NCBI RefSeq assembly: GCF_039544305.1
Contig: NZ_BAABLK010000036.1
Span: forward strand, 1 to 64,000
Source: Paeniglutamicibacter antarcticus_C
GTDB lineage: Bacteria; Actinomycetota; Actinomycetes; Actinomycetales; Micrococcaceae
Direction of reading: 5' to 3'
Length of the DNA stretch: 64,000 bases
Under the pieces are notes generated by a model. That model made no database searches. It worked only from the letters and a program-made list of their open reading frames with translations, and was not told where the DNA came from. Positions 51,463 to 60,363 of the stretch are shown piece by piece (the first letter of the stretch is position 1; each line of letters begins with the position of its first letter). Position numbers and translations under genes: made by a program.

Positions 51463-51480
51463 ACGCGCCGGAGGCCTTTT
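51447..51480 (+). terminator. Intrinsic terminator overlapping the hypothetical gene's stop
   Basis: Arms GGCCTCCGGCG (51447-51457) and CGCCGGAGGCC (51466-51476) with an 8-nt loop and TTTT at 51477-51480. The stop codon lies in the loop. Confidence 0.8.
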
Positions 51481-51493
51481 ACACCGCGGGAAC

Positions 51494-52768
51494 CTACCTG
51501 CTGGAAGCCGGAATCAAGATACGTGGCTTGTGCCTGGCAAAGAAACCGTTGCCCGGTTCCCGGGGCCCACGGTTCTTGCGCAACACCACGATCACCGCAA
51601 TGAGCCCGGCGATCAGGGAAATCAGGGCGCCGCTGCCGACCGACCACCGAGCACCGAACTCGGTGCCCAGCCATCCCACCAACGGGGCGCCAAACGGAGT
51701 GCCTCCCTGGACGATCACAACGTAGAGCGCCATCACGCGGCCGCGGTAGGCCGGATCGACGGAAAGCTGGATCATGGTGTTCGCACTGTTCAAGAACGTC
51801 AACGAGGCCAATCCCACGGGCACCATCATCACCGCATACCAGAAGAATGTCGGCATGAAACTGGCGATCAAAGCCGTCGCGCCAAACCCGACCGCACCAC
51901 CGAGCAGGTAGCGCATCCTTGGGACTCCGCGCCGGGCCGCCAGCAACGCACCGCCGAGGGTACCGACGGCCATGATGGTTCCGAGCAGGCCGAATTCCCC
52001 GGCGCCCACATGGAAGACGTCCGTGGACATCATGGCGTTGGTCAGCTGGAAGTTCAGCCCGAAGGTTGCAACGACGAAGGCCAGGGCAAAGATCAGCAAA
52101 AGGTCCGGACGTTTGCGCACGTAGGCAATACCCTCGCGGATCTGTCCCTTCTCGCGGGCCACCAACGTGGTCGGCTGGAACTGCTCTTCGCGCATCTTGG
52201 CCAGTGAGAAGAGCACCGCCCCGAAGCTGACTGCGTTGATCAGGAAAGCAGGTCCGGTGCCTAACCACGCGATCAGCAACCCGGCGACGCCGGGACCGGC
52301 CAGGCGTGCCAGGTTGAACGAGGCGCTGTTCAGCGCGACGGCGTTGGGCAGTTCAGTGGCCGGGACCAGTTCGGCGACGAACGCCTGGCGTGCAGGGGCA
52401 TCGAATGCGCTTGCCACGCCCAGGCCCAAGGCCAGCAGGTACACGTGCCAGAGTTCGGCGGTGCCCGTGACCACCAGCACCCCAAGGATCGTGGCAAAGA
52501 TTCCCATGGCCGATTGGGTGATCAAGAGCAACTTGCGCTTGTTCATGCGGTCCGCGAGCACACCGGCAAACGGGCCAAGGAACAGGATGGGAACGAATTG
52601 CAGGCCGGTGGTGATGCCGGTGGCCGTTCCGTCGTGGTTGGTCAGGATCGTGAGCACCAGCCAGTCCTGGGCAACACGCTGCATCCAGGTCCCGATGTTG
52701 GAGACCAAGGCTCCGGCCGTCCAGAGCCTGTAGTTCGGGACCTTTAGCGCACTAAACATCTTGCTCAT
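51494..52768 (-). CDS. MFS efflux transporter (MFS_3/enterobactin-exporter-like)
   Basis: A 424-residue, 12-helix exporter. Family stretches are FSALKVPNYRLWTAGALVSNIGTWMQRVAQDWLV (part: NIGTWMQRVAQDWLVL), the intracellular-loop GVLADRMNKRKLL and FDAPARQAFVAELVP. Substrate is unknown, likely a drug or siderophore. The ATG at 52768 overlaps the stop of the upstream MarR gene (ATGA), so it is translationally coupled and controlled by that regulator. Confidence 0.9.
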   Translation of the reverse strand: MSKMFSALKVPNYRLWTAGALVSNIGTWMQRVAQDWLVLTILTNHDGTATGITTGLQFVPILFLGPFAGVLADRMNKRKLLLITQSAMGIFATILGVLVVTGTAELWHVYLLALGLGVASAFDAPARQAFVAELVPATELPNAVALNSASFNLARLAGPGVAGLLIAWLGTGPAFLINAVSFGAVLFSLAKMREEQFQPTTLVAREKGQIREGIAYVRKRPDLLLIFALAFVVATFGLNFQLTNAMMSTDVFHVGAGEFGLLGTIMAVGTLGGALLAARRGVPRMRYLLGGAVGFGATALIASFMPTFFWYAVMMVPVGLASLTFLNSANTMIQLSVDPAYRGRVMALYVVIVQGGTPFGAPLVGWLGTEFGARWSVGSGALISLIAGLIAVIVVLRKNRGPREPGNGFFARHKPRILIPASSR

Positions 52769-53244
52769 TTGGCGCTCATTTCCTGCAGCAGCGCTGCTGC
52801 CCGAGCCAGGGTTGCGCGGTCCTTGGGATCGAGCGCTTCGAGGCCGACGGCCAGCCAAGCGGTCCGTTGGTTCCTGGCACCTTGGAAGGCATCCATCCCT
52901 TCGGGGGTCAGCGCGATCAACACCTGACGGGCATCGGACTCGCTGACGGTGCGCGTGATGAACCCAGCTTCCAGCAAGGATTTCACGATTCGGGTCATGG
53001 ACGGGGCGGTGACCTGTTCGCGGGTGGCCAGTTCGCCCAAGGTTCGTTGCTCATGGCGCAAACCAGCTAGGACGGAGTACTGGGCGGGAGTCAGTGTCTC
53101 GGAGCTGGACTCCAGGCGCAGGCGACGCGAAGTCTTCATCACGGCCACGCGTAGTTCGGCGGCCAGGTCCCCGGTGTTCGTCGCATTGCAGACGCGGGTG
53201 GTGGCTATTCGTATGGGATTCGGGGCATTCTCGGTTACGTTCAT
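52765..53244 (-). CDS. MarR-family regulator of the adjacent MFS pump
   Basis: A 159-residue winged-helix protein: LTPAQYSVLAGLRHEQRTLGELATREQVTAPSMTRIVKSLLEAG (parts: LTPAQYSVLAGLRHEQ and VTAPSMTRIVKSLLEAG) is the DNA-binding core, followed by the wing ESDARQVLIALTPEG. Two adjacent palindromes lie about 80-105 bp upstream. A short upstream reading frame (53276-53241, 11 codons) ends at its start codon with an ATGA overlap. Confidence 0.9.
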   Translation of the reverse strand: MNVTENAPNPIRIATTRVCNATNTGDLAAELRVAVMKTSRRLRLESSSETLTPAQYSVLAGLRHEQRTLGELATREQVTAPSMTRIVKSLLEAGFITRTVSESDARQVLIALTPEGMDAFQGARNQRTAWLAVGLEALDPKDRATLARAAALLQEMSAK

Positions 53245-53320
53245 TTGATCCGGGCGAAGCCCGGATTCTCCTTCATTGCGCCGGCCATCCGGCGACCTCG
53301 TTTTCGACCTCTTTAGTTTC

Positions 53321-53348
53321 TTAGCATTGCTAACGATACTCGTATCGT
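53321..53348. promoter_or_regulatory. Two adjacent palindromes upstream of the MarR-MFS operon
   Basis: TTAGCATTGCTAA (53321-53333) is a perfect 13-bp palindrome of the common MarR-operator type. Sharing its last base, ACGATAC-TC-GTATCGT (53333-53348) is a perfect 16-bp palindrome. Together they probably bind the MarR dimer(s) over the operon promoter. Confidence 0.7.
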
Positions 53349-53410
53349 AAGATTCCCGCCATGATGCGCCTCACCCTGCCTCGTAAAACCGACCTCGGTC
53401 GCTGAACACG

Positions 53411-53456
53411 CAATGGCCGGTACGCTCCGCCTTCGTGCGGAACGTACCGGCCATTG
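53411..53456. terminator. Hairpin terminator after the thioredoxin-NHL gene
   Basis: CAATGGCCGGTACG and CGTACCGGCCATTG form a perfect outer stem of 14 bp; an inner TCCGC/GCGGA extends it around a short loop. It sits 13 bp beyond the stop of the thioredoxin-NHL gene. Confidence 0.8.
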
Positions 53457-53468
53457 GATACGGCGTCG

Positions 53469-55424
53469 CTAGTTGTCCAGGCCGCGCAGGTCCAGGACCA
53501 ATTCACTCTCACCGGCAGGATCCAGCAGCACCGGAATACCCCAGTCCTGCTGGTAGAGGTGGCAGGCGGCGTGCATCGGGATCTCGCCTCCGGGCTCGCC
53601 GTCACAGGCCGCTGCCCGGGCGGTGATGTGCAGGACACCCTCGGGGATTTCCGGGTTCAGCTCCAGGGTCCGGGACAACCCTGTCGAGGTCCCCGCGCCG
53701 GAGAGCAGCAATTCCTCCGGGGAGGAAGATATCTTCAGTTGGGTCGGATCCCCCCAACGGTCATCGAGCTTCTGGCCCTTGGGTGCACTGAAGCGCACCG
53801 TCAGTGCGTGTTCCCCGGCCGTGACCTTGGTCTTGGGGCGCTGGGTTTGGGACGCGCCCTCGTCAACGACCAACGCCTCTGCCGGAAGCGGCAGTCGCAC
53901 GAGGTGGTGGTTGTTGGTTTCCACCACCAACAGCACCGGCTCCCCATCCACCGAGGCATCGAGCTGGACGTCGGAGGGCTCGTTCAATCCACGCGCCAGG
54001 GTGGAAACGGTGGCGGTGGCCGGATCGTAGCGGCGGACCGCACCGTTGTAGGTGTCGGCAACGGCAATCGAACCGTCCGGCAGCGCCGCAACTCCCAGCG
54101 GGTGTTGCAGACGGGCCTGGTCGGCGTCTCCGTCACGGAAGCCGAAGTCAAAGAGCCCGGCACCGATCGCGGACTCCACCTGCTCCACGGCCCCGTCTTC
54201 GCCAAGCACCAGCCGGCGCAGCGCGGAGGTCTCCGAGTCGGCGACCCAGATGTTCTTCGTCGAATCCAGCGCCAGCCCGGAGGGCTGGGCGAACCAGCTC
54301 TCCGAGGCGACTCCGTCGGTCAGGCCCTCCAGACCGGTGCCGGCAAACACCGCAAGGGCTAAGGAAACCGGATCGTAGGAGAAGATCTGGTGGGTGCCGG
54401 CCATGGCGATGATGATCGCCTGGGACTTGGGGCTCCACAAGACGTCCCAGGGCGAGGACAGCGAGGTGTTCAGCGGCTCGTTGCCCAGTGCGCTGATCCA
54501 GGTTTCCTCATCGTTCTCGTCAACCGCAGCGCGTGCCTGCTCGGAATCGAGCAGTCGCTGGACGCCGTTGCCGGCCAGCGTGCCGACCACACCGGTGTCC
54601 AGGTTCAGCGAGCGCAAGCGGTGGTTCACGGTATCGGCGATGACCACGTGGTAGCCCAGGCTCTGTGCCAGCTCGGCGGGCACCAGGGCAAGGCCCTGTG
54701 GTTCGTTGAACGCCGCGGTGTCCGCTTCTCCATCGGCAAAGCCCTTGGTCCCGGAGCCAAAGGTGCGCACCACGGATGCCAGGTCGTTGCCCAGCTCCAC
54801 GATGCGGTGGTGACCGGAATCGCCGACGAGGAAGTTGCCGTTTTCCAGCGCCACGGCCTTGCCCGGGAAGCGCAGGTCCCCTTCGCGTGCCGGCGGCGCC
54901 ACATAGGGACCCGTGCCGCGGTGCAAGGTGCCCTTGGCATCATGCTCGGCGATGAGTTCCTCGATGAGCGATTCAAGTCCTGCGGCGTGGCCCTCTCCGG
55001 AGAGGTGTGCCACGATGTAACCCAACGGGTCGACAACCACCAGGGTGGGCCAAGCGCGAGCCGCATAGGCTTGCCAGGTGACAAGTTCGGGGTCATCGAG
55101 TACCGGGTGTGCGATTTCGTAGCGTTCCACTGCTGCGGCCAGTGCGGCGGGGTCTGCCTCGTATTCGAACTTCGGGGAGTGCACTCCAACGGTGACCAAT
55201 ACCTCGGAGTACTTGGCCTCGAGCGGGCGCAGCTCATCGATCACGTGCAGACAGTTGATGCAGCAGAACGTCCAAAAATCGAGGATCGTGATTTTGCCGC
55301 GGAAGTCCTCAAGGCTTAGCTGCTTCCCGCCGGTGTTGAGCCAGTTGCGGCCAACCAGTTCGGAGGCACGGACCTTGTATGAGGTGCGTACGGATTCGGT
55401 TCCGGTGTTTGGGGTTGCTGTCAT
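53469..55424 (-). CDS. Thioredoxin-like protein with C-terminal NHL beta-propeller
   Basis: A 651-residue protein. Residues ~20-165 are a TlpA-like thioredoxin domain with the redox motif in FWTFCCINCLHV (cysteines 54, 55 and 58, a CCxxC variant). From ~180 to ~520 NHL repeats follow (GDSGHHRIVELG, IADTVNHRLRSL, ADSETSALRRLV, ADTYNGAVRRYD), forming a propeller. A small C-terminal domain then runs to 651. No signal peptide is visible. Homologues resemble animal NHLRC2; function is unknown. Monocistronic. Confidence 0.88.
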   Translation of the reverse strand: MTATPNTGTESVRTSYKVRASELVGRNWLNTGGKQLSLEDFRGKITILDFWTFCCINCLHVIDELRPLEAKYSEVLVTVGVHSPKFEYEADPAALAAAVERYEIAHPVLDDPELVTWQAYAARAWPTLVVVDPLGYIVAHLSGEGHAAGLESLIEELIAEHDAKGTLHRGTGPYVAPPAREGDLRFPGKAVALENGNFLVGDSGHHRIVELGNDLASVVRTFGSGTKGFADGEADTAAFNEPQGLALVPAELAQSLGYHVVIADTVNHRLRSLNLDTGVVGTLAGNGVQRLLDSEQARAAVDENDEETWISALGNEPLNTSLSSPWDVLWSPKSQAIIIAMAGTHQIFSYDPVSLALAVFAGTGLEGLTDGVASESWFAQPSGLALDSTKNIWVADSETSALRRLVLGEDGAVEQVESAIGAGLFDFGFRDGDADQARLQHPLGVAALPDGSIAVADTYNGAVRRYDPATATVSTLARGLNEPSDVQLDASVDGEPVLLVVETNNHHLVRLPLPAEALVVDEGASQTQRPKTKVTAGEHALTVRFSAPKGQKLDDRWGDPTQLKISSSPEELLLSGAGTSTGLSRTLELNPEIPEGVLHITARAAACDGEPGGEIPMHAACHLYQQDWGIPVLLDPAGESELVLDLRGLDN

Positions 55425-55613
55425 GGGAGTACTCCTTGAGCTTGTCGGCTGACGCGGTGCTTGATTCGATTATCCCGCCTTTGTCTCCCGCAGCGGACAT
55501 CGTGACCGGATGCGACGAACAGGACCTCTGGGCTGCCTGCCGGTTTCGCCCCCTGGGATGCCGTTGAGGTTCCGCTGTAGGCCAATCCTCGCCGCGGTCC
55601 GGGCACGAAGGCA

Positions 55614-55654
55614 GGGACCGCGCACACATCCCCCAAGAATGTGTGCGCGGTCCC
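55614..55654. terminator. Terminator of the S8 protease operon
   Basis: GGGACCGCGCACACAT and ATGTGTGCGCGGTCCC pair over 16 bp around a 9-nt loop, 19 bp past the stop of the downstream S8 protease gene. Confidence 0.85.
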
Positions 55655-55672
55655 TTCCTTGGTGTTGCCGCC

Positions 55673-57772
55673 TCAGCGCACGAGGATCGTGATCGTCTTG
55701 CTCTCCCTCTCGACAAAGACGGTGTCCCCCGCCGTGGTATCCGGTGCCTGCGCCGGCATGGCCACTGGTGCGGATTCGTATCCCGAGTCCGAGCCTTCGA
55801 CCGTCTGCACCGTCTCGTTGATTCCCTGTGCCTCTTCCATCGTCTCGCCGACCGGCTCCATGGCTCCGAGCGGATGCAGCGGTGCCCCCGGACGCCAGTA
55901 GGTGTATCCCCAGCTGGCGGACCATTTGGTGGACCAGCGGGACCTGTTCCCGTTGGCCCGCAGCAAGACGTTGGTAAACCGGACATCGTTCCCGCTGCGT
56001 GCGGTCATCACCGGGCCGGGGTTCCCGGCGAAGGTGAACTCCTCGAGCACCGCGCCGTTGGGTGCGTGTGAGCGGAACGTCAGCGAATTCAGCCGCACCG
56101 TGTTGATCCCCGGGTTGTAGATCCGGATATTGGCGCGGATGTAGGTGTCCCGCCCGGAACCCAGGAAGACCGGGGCGACCTGGATCGAGGAGAAGATCCT
56201 CGAGGCGGCCTCGAGGGCGGCACGGGCATCGATCCGCCCGAACCCGAAGTGCTCATCGCGGCCAGCGGAGCCAAGTTCCCGCGCGGTGAGCTTGATGATG
56301 TCTTCAACCTCCCAGGAACGCAGCGCGGGATCAACTGCCAGGATCAGTGCCATCAGGCCCGCTACGTGCGGGGTCGCCGAGGAGGTTCCATTGAAGTTGT
56401 TCACGTAGTTGCCACTGCTATAGCCGCCGGAGCCCATGATGTCGGTGGTCGGGATCTTGACCCCCGGGGCCACGACGTCGACCTGCGGGCCGTAGTTCGA
56501 TCCCCACCAGTTTTCACCGTCGAGACTTGTCTTGCTCTTGCGCTGGTCCCACTGGTTGGACGCCCCCACGGCGAGAAACCCCGGAATCGAGGACGAAAGC
56601 CGGGCGGGGTAGCCGACGCCGCGCCAGTCGTCGTTGCCCGTGGCTGCGGCGATCGGGGTTCCGAGTCCGCCGCGCCCGTGGCTTTGGGCGTAGCGGAAAG
56701 CGGTGGACACCACGGTACTGGCCCCGGTGCCCCAGGAATTGGACAGGACATCGGCGCCGAGGTCCACCGCCTTGCGCACTCCGGCTGCAATGACGGCATC
56801 GGTGGTTGACCAGTAGCCCCCACCGATACCGTAGGCGATGCGGATGTGCCGGATCTTGCTCAACGGTGCGACCCCGGCAACACCCCGGCCGTTGTTTGCG
56901 GTCGCCGCAACGATCCCGGCGCAGGCCACCCCGTGGCCGTCGGCCGGCTTAGGGGTCGGGTTCGAGTCGTTGAATCGGGCGTCGAAGCCCGGCGCAAGGA
57001 CGTAGTCCTCATGCGCGTTGCCTCCCTCGTCAATGACTGCCACCGAGATCGCCGAGCTGCCGCGGGAGATGTCCCATGCCTCGGGGCAGCGGATCCTTGC
57101 GATTCCCCATTGCGCCACGAGCAGCGGGTCGTTGGGGGTGTACGTGGGACCTACGGCCTCGGAGGAATCGGGTGCGACCAGTTCCTCAAGCTCGTCGAGC
57201 TCCTCAGCGGGGGCGGAGAGCCGCGGTTCCAGCCGCACGAAGTTCGGGACCGCGTACTCGACGCCGGCCGCCTCGTGCAGTTCGTTGGCGATGGCCACCG
57301 CTGGGTCCTTCCCGCCCGCTGTGCGCACCACGCTCGCGCCCGGTTCCGGGTAGTCCTCCTGGAGAACCTCCAGGCGGTGCTTCTTGAGCAAACGCGCGGC
57401 GACATCGGTTCCGGGTTTGAACTTGATGATGATTTCGCCCTGGTCGATCAGTGCCGTCGGCGCATTCGCGCCGTCCTGGGCCGGTTCATAGATATCCGGA
57501 CCGGCGGCTTCCCCTGCCACAGCGCGCATCCCGGCAGCCGACGCAGAGGCGGCCGCGGCGTCCTCGACGCGGAAGACCACGAGATCCTTGTCTTCGATCC
57601 TGAGCACCTGCAAAGGTCGCTGCGGGTCCGCGGATGCCGCGGCGGAGCGGGAAACCATGGATTCGGCTTCCTCGGGAGTCGCTCTCACGGCAATGAAATG
57701 CCTCGATGCTGCAAGCGGGACCCGCTCGCCGTCGGCGTAGTAGTAGGCCGGGGCCTGGATGTTCTCGGACAT
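55673..57772 (-). CDS. S8 subtilisin-like serine protease (no signal peptide)
   Basis: A 699-residue protease. Residues ~105-190 resemble an inhibitor/propeptide-like domain (EIIIKFKPGTDVAARLLKKH). The S8 catalytic domain (~215-530) has D248 (AVIDEGGN), H280 (DGHGVACAGI), oxyanion N380 (AATGND) and S464 (NGTSSATPHVAG). A C-terminal beta-rich region (~540-640) and an acidic tail follow. There is no signal peptide, which is unusual for a subtilisin and implies cytoplasmic action or activation. It lies 103 bp after the CHAT gene with a separate promoter-like element. Confidence 0.93.
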   Translation of the reverse strand: MSENIQAPAYYYADGERVPLAASRHFIAVRATPEEAESMVSRSAAASADPQRPLQVLRIEDKDLVVFRVEDAAAASASAAGMRAVAGEAAGPDIYEPAQDGANAPTALIDQGEIIIKFKPGTDVAARLLKKHRLEVLQEDYPEPGASVVRTAGGKDPAVAIANELHEAAGVEYAVPNFVRLEPRLSAPAEELDELEELVAPDSSEAVGPTYTPNDPLLVAQWGIARIRCPEAWDISRGSSAISVAVIDEGGNAHEDYVLAPGFDARFNDSNPTPKPADGHGVACAGIVAATANNGRGVAGVAPLSKIRHIRIAYGIGGGYWSTTDAVIAAGVRKAVDLGADVLSNSWGTGASTVVSTAFRYAQSHGRGGLGTPIAAATGNDDWRGVGYPARLSSSIPGFLAVGASNQWDQRKSKTSLDGENWWGSNYGPQVDVVAPGVKIPTTDIMGSGGYSSGNYVNNFNGTSSATPHVAGLMALILAVDPALRSWEVEDIIKLTARELGSAGRDEHFGFGRIDARAALEAASRIFSSIQVAPVFLGSGRDTYIRANIRIYNPGINTVRLNSLTFRSHAPNGAVLEEFTFAGNPGPVMTARSGNDVRFTNVLLRANGNRSRWSTKWSASWGYTYWRPGAPLHPLGAMEPVGETMEEAQGINETVQTVEGSDSGYESAPVAMPAQAPDTTAGDTVFVERESKTITILVR

Positions 57773-57825
57773 GGGACTGCTCCTCTAAGGATATTTCGTG
57801 CAACGCCCCTTTGCGTCACACACCC

Positions 57826-57855
57826 TAGGAGCATCCGGTGCCGCCGGTGATACAT
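57826..57855 (-). promoter_or_regulatory. Promoter-like element upstream of the S8 protease gene
   Basis: On the minus strand, ATGTATCACCG (57855-57845), 13 nt, CTCCTA (57831-57826). The same two blocks with the same spacing occur upstream of the other S8 gene (62924-62895). Spacing and position (53 bp before the ATG) suit a -35/-10 pair for an alternative sigma factor. Confidence 0.6.
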
Positions 57856-57875
57856 GGCGGGCCGAAACCATCGGA

Positions 57876-60362
57876 TCAGTCCTTCGTCCCTGCCCGCCAG
57901 CTGGAACCGAACCAGGCGAAGCTTCGCTCCAGCAGCCCGTCGGATGCCGCGGCAAGGGCTTCGGCGCCGTCTTGGCCCTCGGCGAGCCTACTGTGCAGCC
58001 GGCCCATGGTCCTTGCAGCCAAGGCATCGGGAACGTCCGTCAGCGGTGCCACGACGGCGCGCACCCCCATCGCAAGCAGGCTTGAGGTCAGGCCCAGCGC
58101 CTCATCCCCGGGACGCAACCGGCCTCGGCCGGCACCACATGCGGAGAGCACCACCAGCGAGGCGCGGATCCCCACATGTTCCAGCTCGTGGGCGAATAGC
58201 TTTCCGCCGTGCAGCCACAGCGAGGAGAACAACGGGCTGTCCTCCCGGTGCTGCCCGTGGGCCGCGATGTGTACGACATCACAGGAAGCCAGTGCCGCCT
58301 TGACGGCAACGGGTTCAGCTTCGATCGTGTGGGCATCGACCCAGCTGCCGGCCACCGCGGCGCACTCCGCCGCGGCCTGGGCGAGTCCGGGACCGGCGAC
58401 CACTGCCACCCGCGGCGCCCCAGCCAGACGGACGGCTCCGGTGGTGAAGGTGCCTACTGAACGGCTGAGGGTCACGGCGCGTTCCTGCAACCTCGGCAGC
58501 ATGCCCCAAGGCAGCCGGGCCAGTTCGCCGCTCGGGACGATGACCAGTGCTCCTGCACCGAGCTCGCGGGGCAGGAGCAACCCATCGAGAGATTCCAGCG
58601 ATGCATGAAGGGAGGAGAGCACCGCCGCCACGAGGGCACCGGGAGGTGCATGGCCGGCCGCGGAGGCATCGGCGATGGTTTGCTCCACCGCTAAGGAGAT
58701 CTCCGCACGTTTCCCGAGCCGCAGCAATCTTGCCGGTGAGCCCGGTTCCACGTGCACCAAGTGCAGCGTGTCCTTGGACCAGAAGTAGCTCAGCACGCTT
58801 GCCGTTCCAAGTGACGCGCGGGTCAGCCGCCCTGGCTTACCCACCTCCTGGCGTGCCCGGTGCCCCCAGTGGAGTTCGCGCAGCGCCCTTTCGACACCGC
58901 CGAGGATCGTGCGCAGCTCCACGGCGCGGACGGGGTCCGCGGTGCGCAGCTCCTCGTGGTGGCGTCGAAGGTCGGAGAACAACGCGGCGACCGACGCGTC
59001 GGTCGCCGGGACGACCGAGGGCACCGCGCCCAGCGCCGCCCTCCAGCGTTCGGTCGCCAGCAAGGCTTCCCAGCCACCACCTTGCGCTGCTCGTTCCAGG
59101 TCGACCCGCACGACGGGGGCCAGATGGATGGCGACGGCGGTACGCAGATCCAGGCTGGCCATGCCTGCCCTCACTGCGGCAGTGTCAGCGGCCGCCGCAC
59201 GAAGCAGCCGGCCTCGGCTTGACGGGTCGGTAGCCGTTGAAAGCTGGGCCAAGATGGCCAATACCCTGGTGGCCAGGTACGGAGAGGATCGCATCCGCCG
59301 CAGGCAGCTGGCAACCTGCGGGTCCGGGACTGCATTTGGACTGCGGGCAGCGGCGATGAGTTCCAGGGCGGAGGCCCGGTCAGCAAGCCATGGCCGCTCA
59401 GCTGCACGGGCGTCGGCGGCGAGGTCCGCGGCTTGGGCGGCGAGCCCTGCTGCGGGATCGCCGGGGCCCAGGAGCAGTGCCTCGAGCCTGACGGTACGGG
59501 CTTCTTGGGCTCGGGTGTCTTCCCCGCGCACCGCGGCATCGTGAATGACCTCCTCGGCGAGGCGGACAGCGTCTTGGATACGCCCGGCCAGTGCGGCGCA
59601 TCGGGCTTGGTCAAGCCGGGCCTCGGCCCATTCCTCGGCCAGGCCGGCCAGGCGCAGGCCGTGAGCTGCCATCTCGAAGAGCTCGGCGGCCTCCTCGATG
59701 AGGCCTGCCTCCAACAGCACGCGGGCCCTGTCATGCCGGGCGACCGAGCGGTCCACATCAATCTCCAGCGCGTCCGCCTCCGCCATGGCACCCAAGGCGC
59801 CGGGCAGATCTCCGCGCAGGTATTGGACAAAGCCGAGGTTGTGCAGCGCCATGAACCTGTACGCGGGGGTCTCGCGCCCCAGCTCGGCCGCTGAGCCCAG
59901 GTCCTCGGCGGCTTCCGCCAGCGCACCGGTCCGCGACCCGATCGTTCCCTTGTTCAGCAGCAACCGGACCCGGTCTTCGCGCGTCAGCGCCGAGGAGAAT
60001 CGGGCGGCGGACCGCAGCTGCCCCAGCGCGTCCTCGAAGTTTCCCGCACGAGCCTCAAGCACTCCGGCCTGGAGATGGGCGAGCGCCCGGATATCTTCGC
60101 GTCCCGCCGCGACCGCTTTGGAGAGCACCGTCTCGATCTCTTCATGCGCCGCCGAAAGCCCTCGATCATCAAAGGTCAGCCAGGACCCGGTGAGGCTGAT
60201 ACGCAGGCCAAGTTCGAACCCGTCCGCCTCCGGCGCCCGTCCCAGCTGCCACCGGGCTTCGTCGAGCCGTTGGCGTGCCTCGGTGAGCCGGTAAGCCGCG
60301 ATGGCCATCCGTGCCTGGCGGTATGCATTGGCTGCGGCGTCGAGGTGGTCAGCTGATGGCAT
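57876..60362 (-). CDS. TPR-CHAT protein (caspase-like cysteine protease)
   Basis: An 828-residue protein. Residues ~1-330 consist of helical TPR-like repeats (for example LAHLQAGVLEARAGNFEDAL, ALHNLGFVQYLRGDLPGAL). A C-terminal CHAT domain (~520-828) has the catalytic pair H702 (VVHIAAHG) and C742 (VVLSACGAGRG). CHAT proteases include separase-like enzymes and the Csx29 (TPR-CHAT) effector of type III-E CRISPR systems, all activated by binding through TPRs. The ATG lies one base after the stop of the preceding gene, so it is coupled. Target unknown; the S8 zymogens next door are candidates. Confidence 0.92.
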   Translation of the reverse strand: MPSADHLDAAANAYRQARMAIAAYRLTEARQRLDEARWQLGRAPEADGFELGLRISLTGSWLTFDDRGLSAAHEEIETVLSKAVAAGREDIRALAHLQAGVLEARAGNFEDALGQLRSAARFSSALTREDRVRLLLNKGTIGSRTGALAEAAEDLGSAAELGRETPAYRFMALHNLGFVQYLRGDLPGALGAMAEADALEIDVDRSVARHDRARVLLEAGLIEEAAELFEMAAHGLRLAGLAEEWAEARLDQARCAALAGRIQDAVRLAEEVIHDAAVRGEDTRAQEARTVRLEALLLGPGDPAAGLAAQAADLAADARAAERPWLADRASALELIAAARSPNAVPDPQVASCLRRMRSSPYLATRVLAILAQLSTATDPSSRGRLLRAAAADTAAVRAGMASLDLRTAVAIHLAPVVRVDLERAAQGGGWEALLATERWRAALGAVPSVVPATDASVAALFSDLRRHHEELRTADPVRAVELRTILGGVERALRELHWGHRARQEVGKPGRLTRASLGTASVLSYFWSKDTLHLVHVEPGSPARLLRLGKRAEISLAVEQTIADASAAGHAPPGALVAAVLSSLHASLESLDGLLLPRELGAGALVIVPSGELARLPWGMLPRLQERAVTLSRSVGTFTTGAVRLAGAPRVAVVAGPGLAQAAAECAAVAGSWVDAHTIEAEPVAVKAALASCDVVHIAAHGQHREDSPLFSSLWLHGGKLFAHELEHVGIRASLVVLSACGAGRGRLRPGDEALGLTSSLLAMGVRAVVAPLTDVPDALAARTMGRLHSRLAEGQDGAEALAAASDGLLERSFAWFGSSWRAGTKD

Positions 60363-60363
60363 C

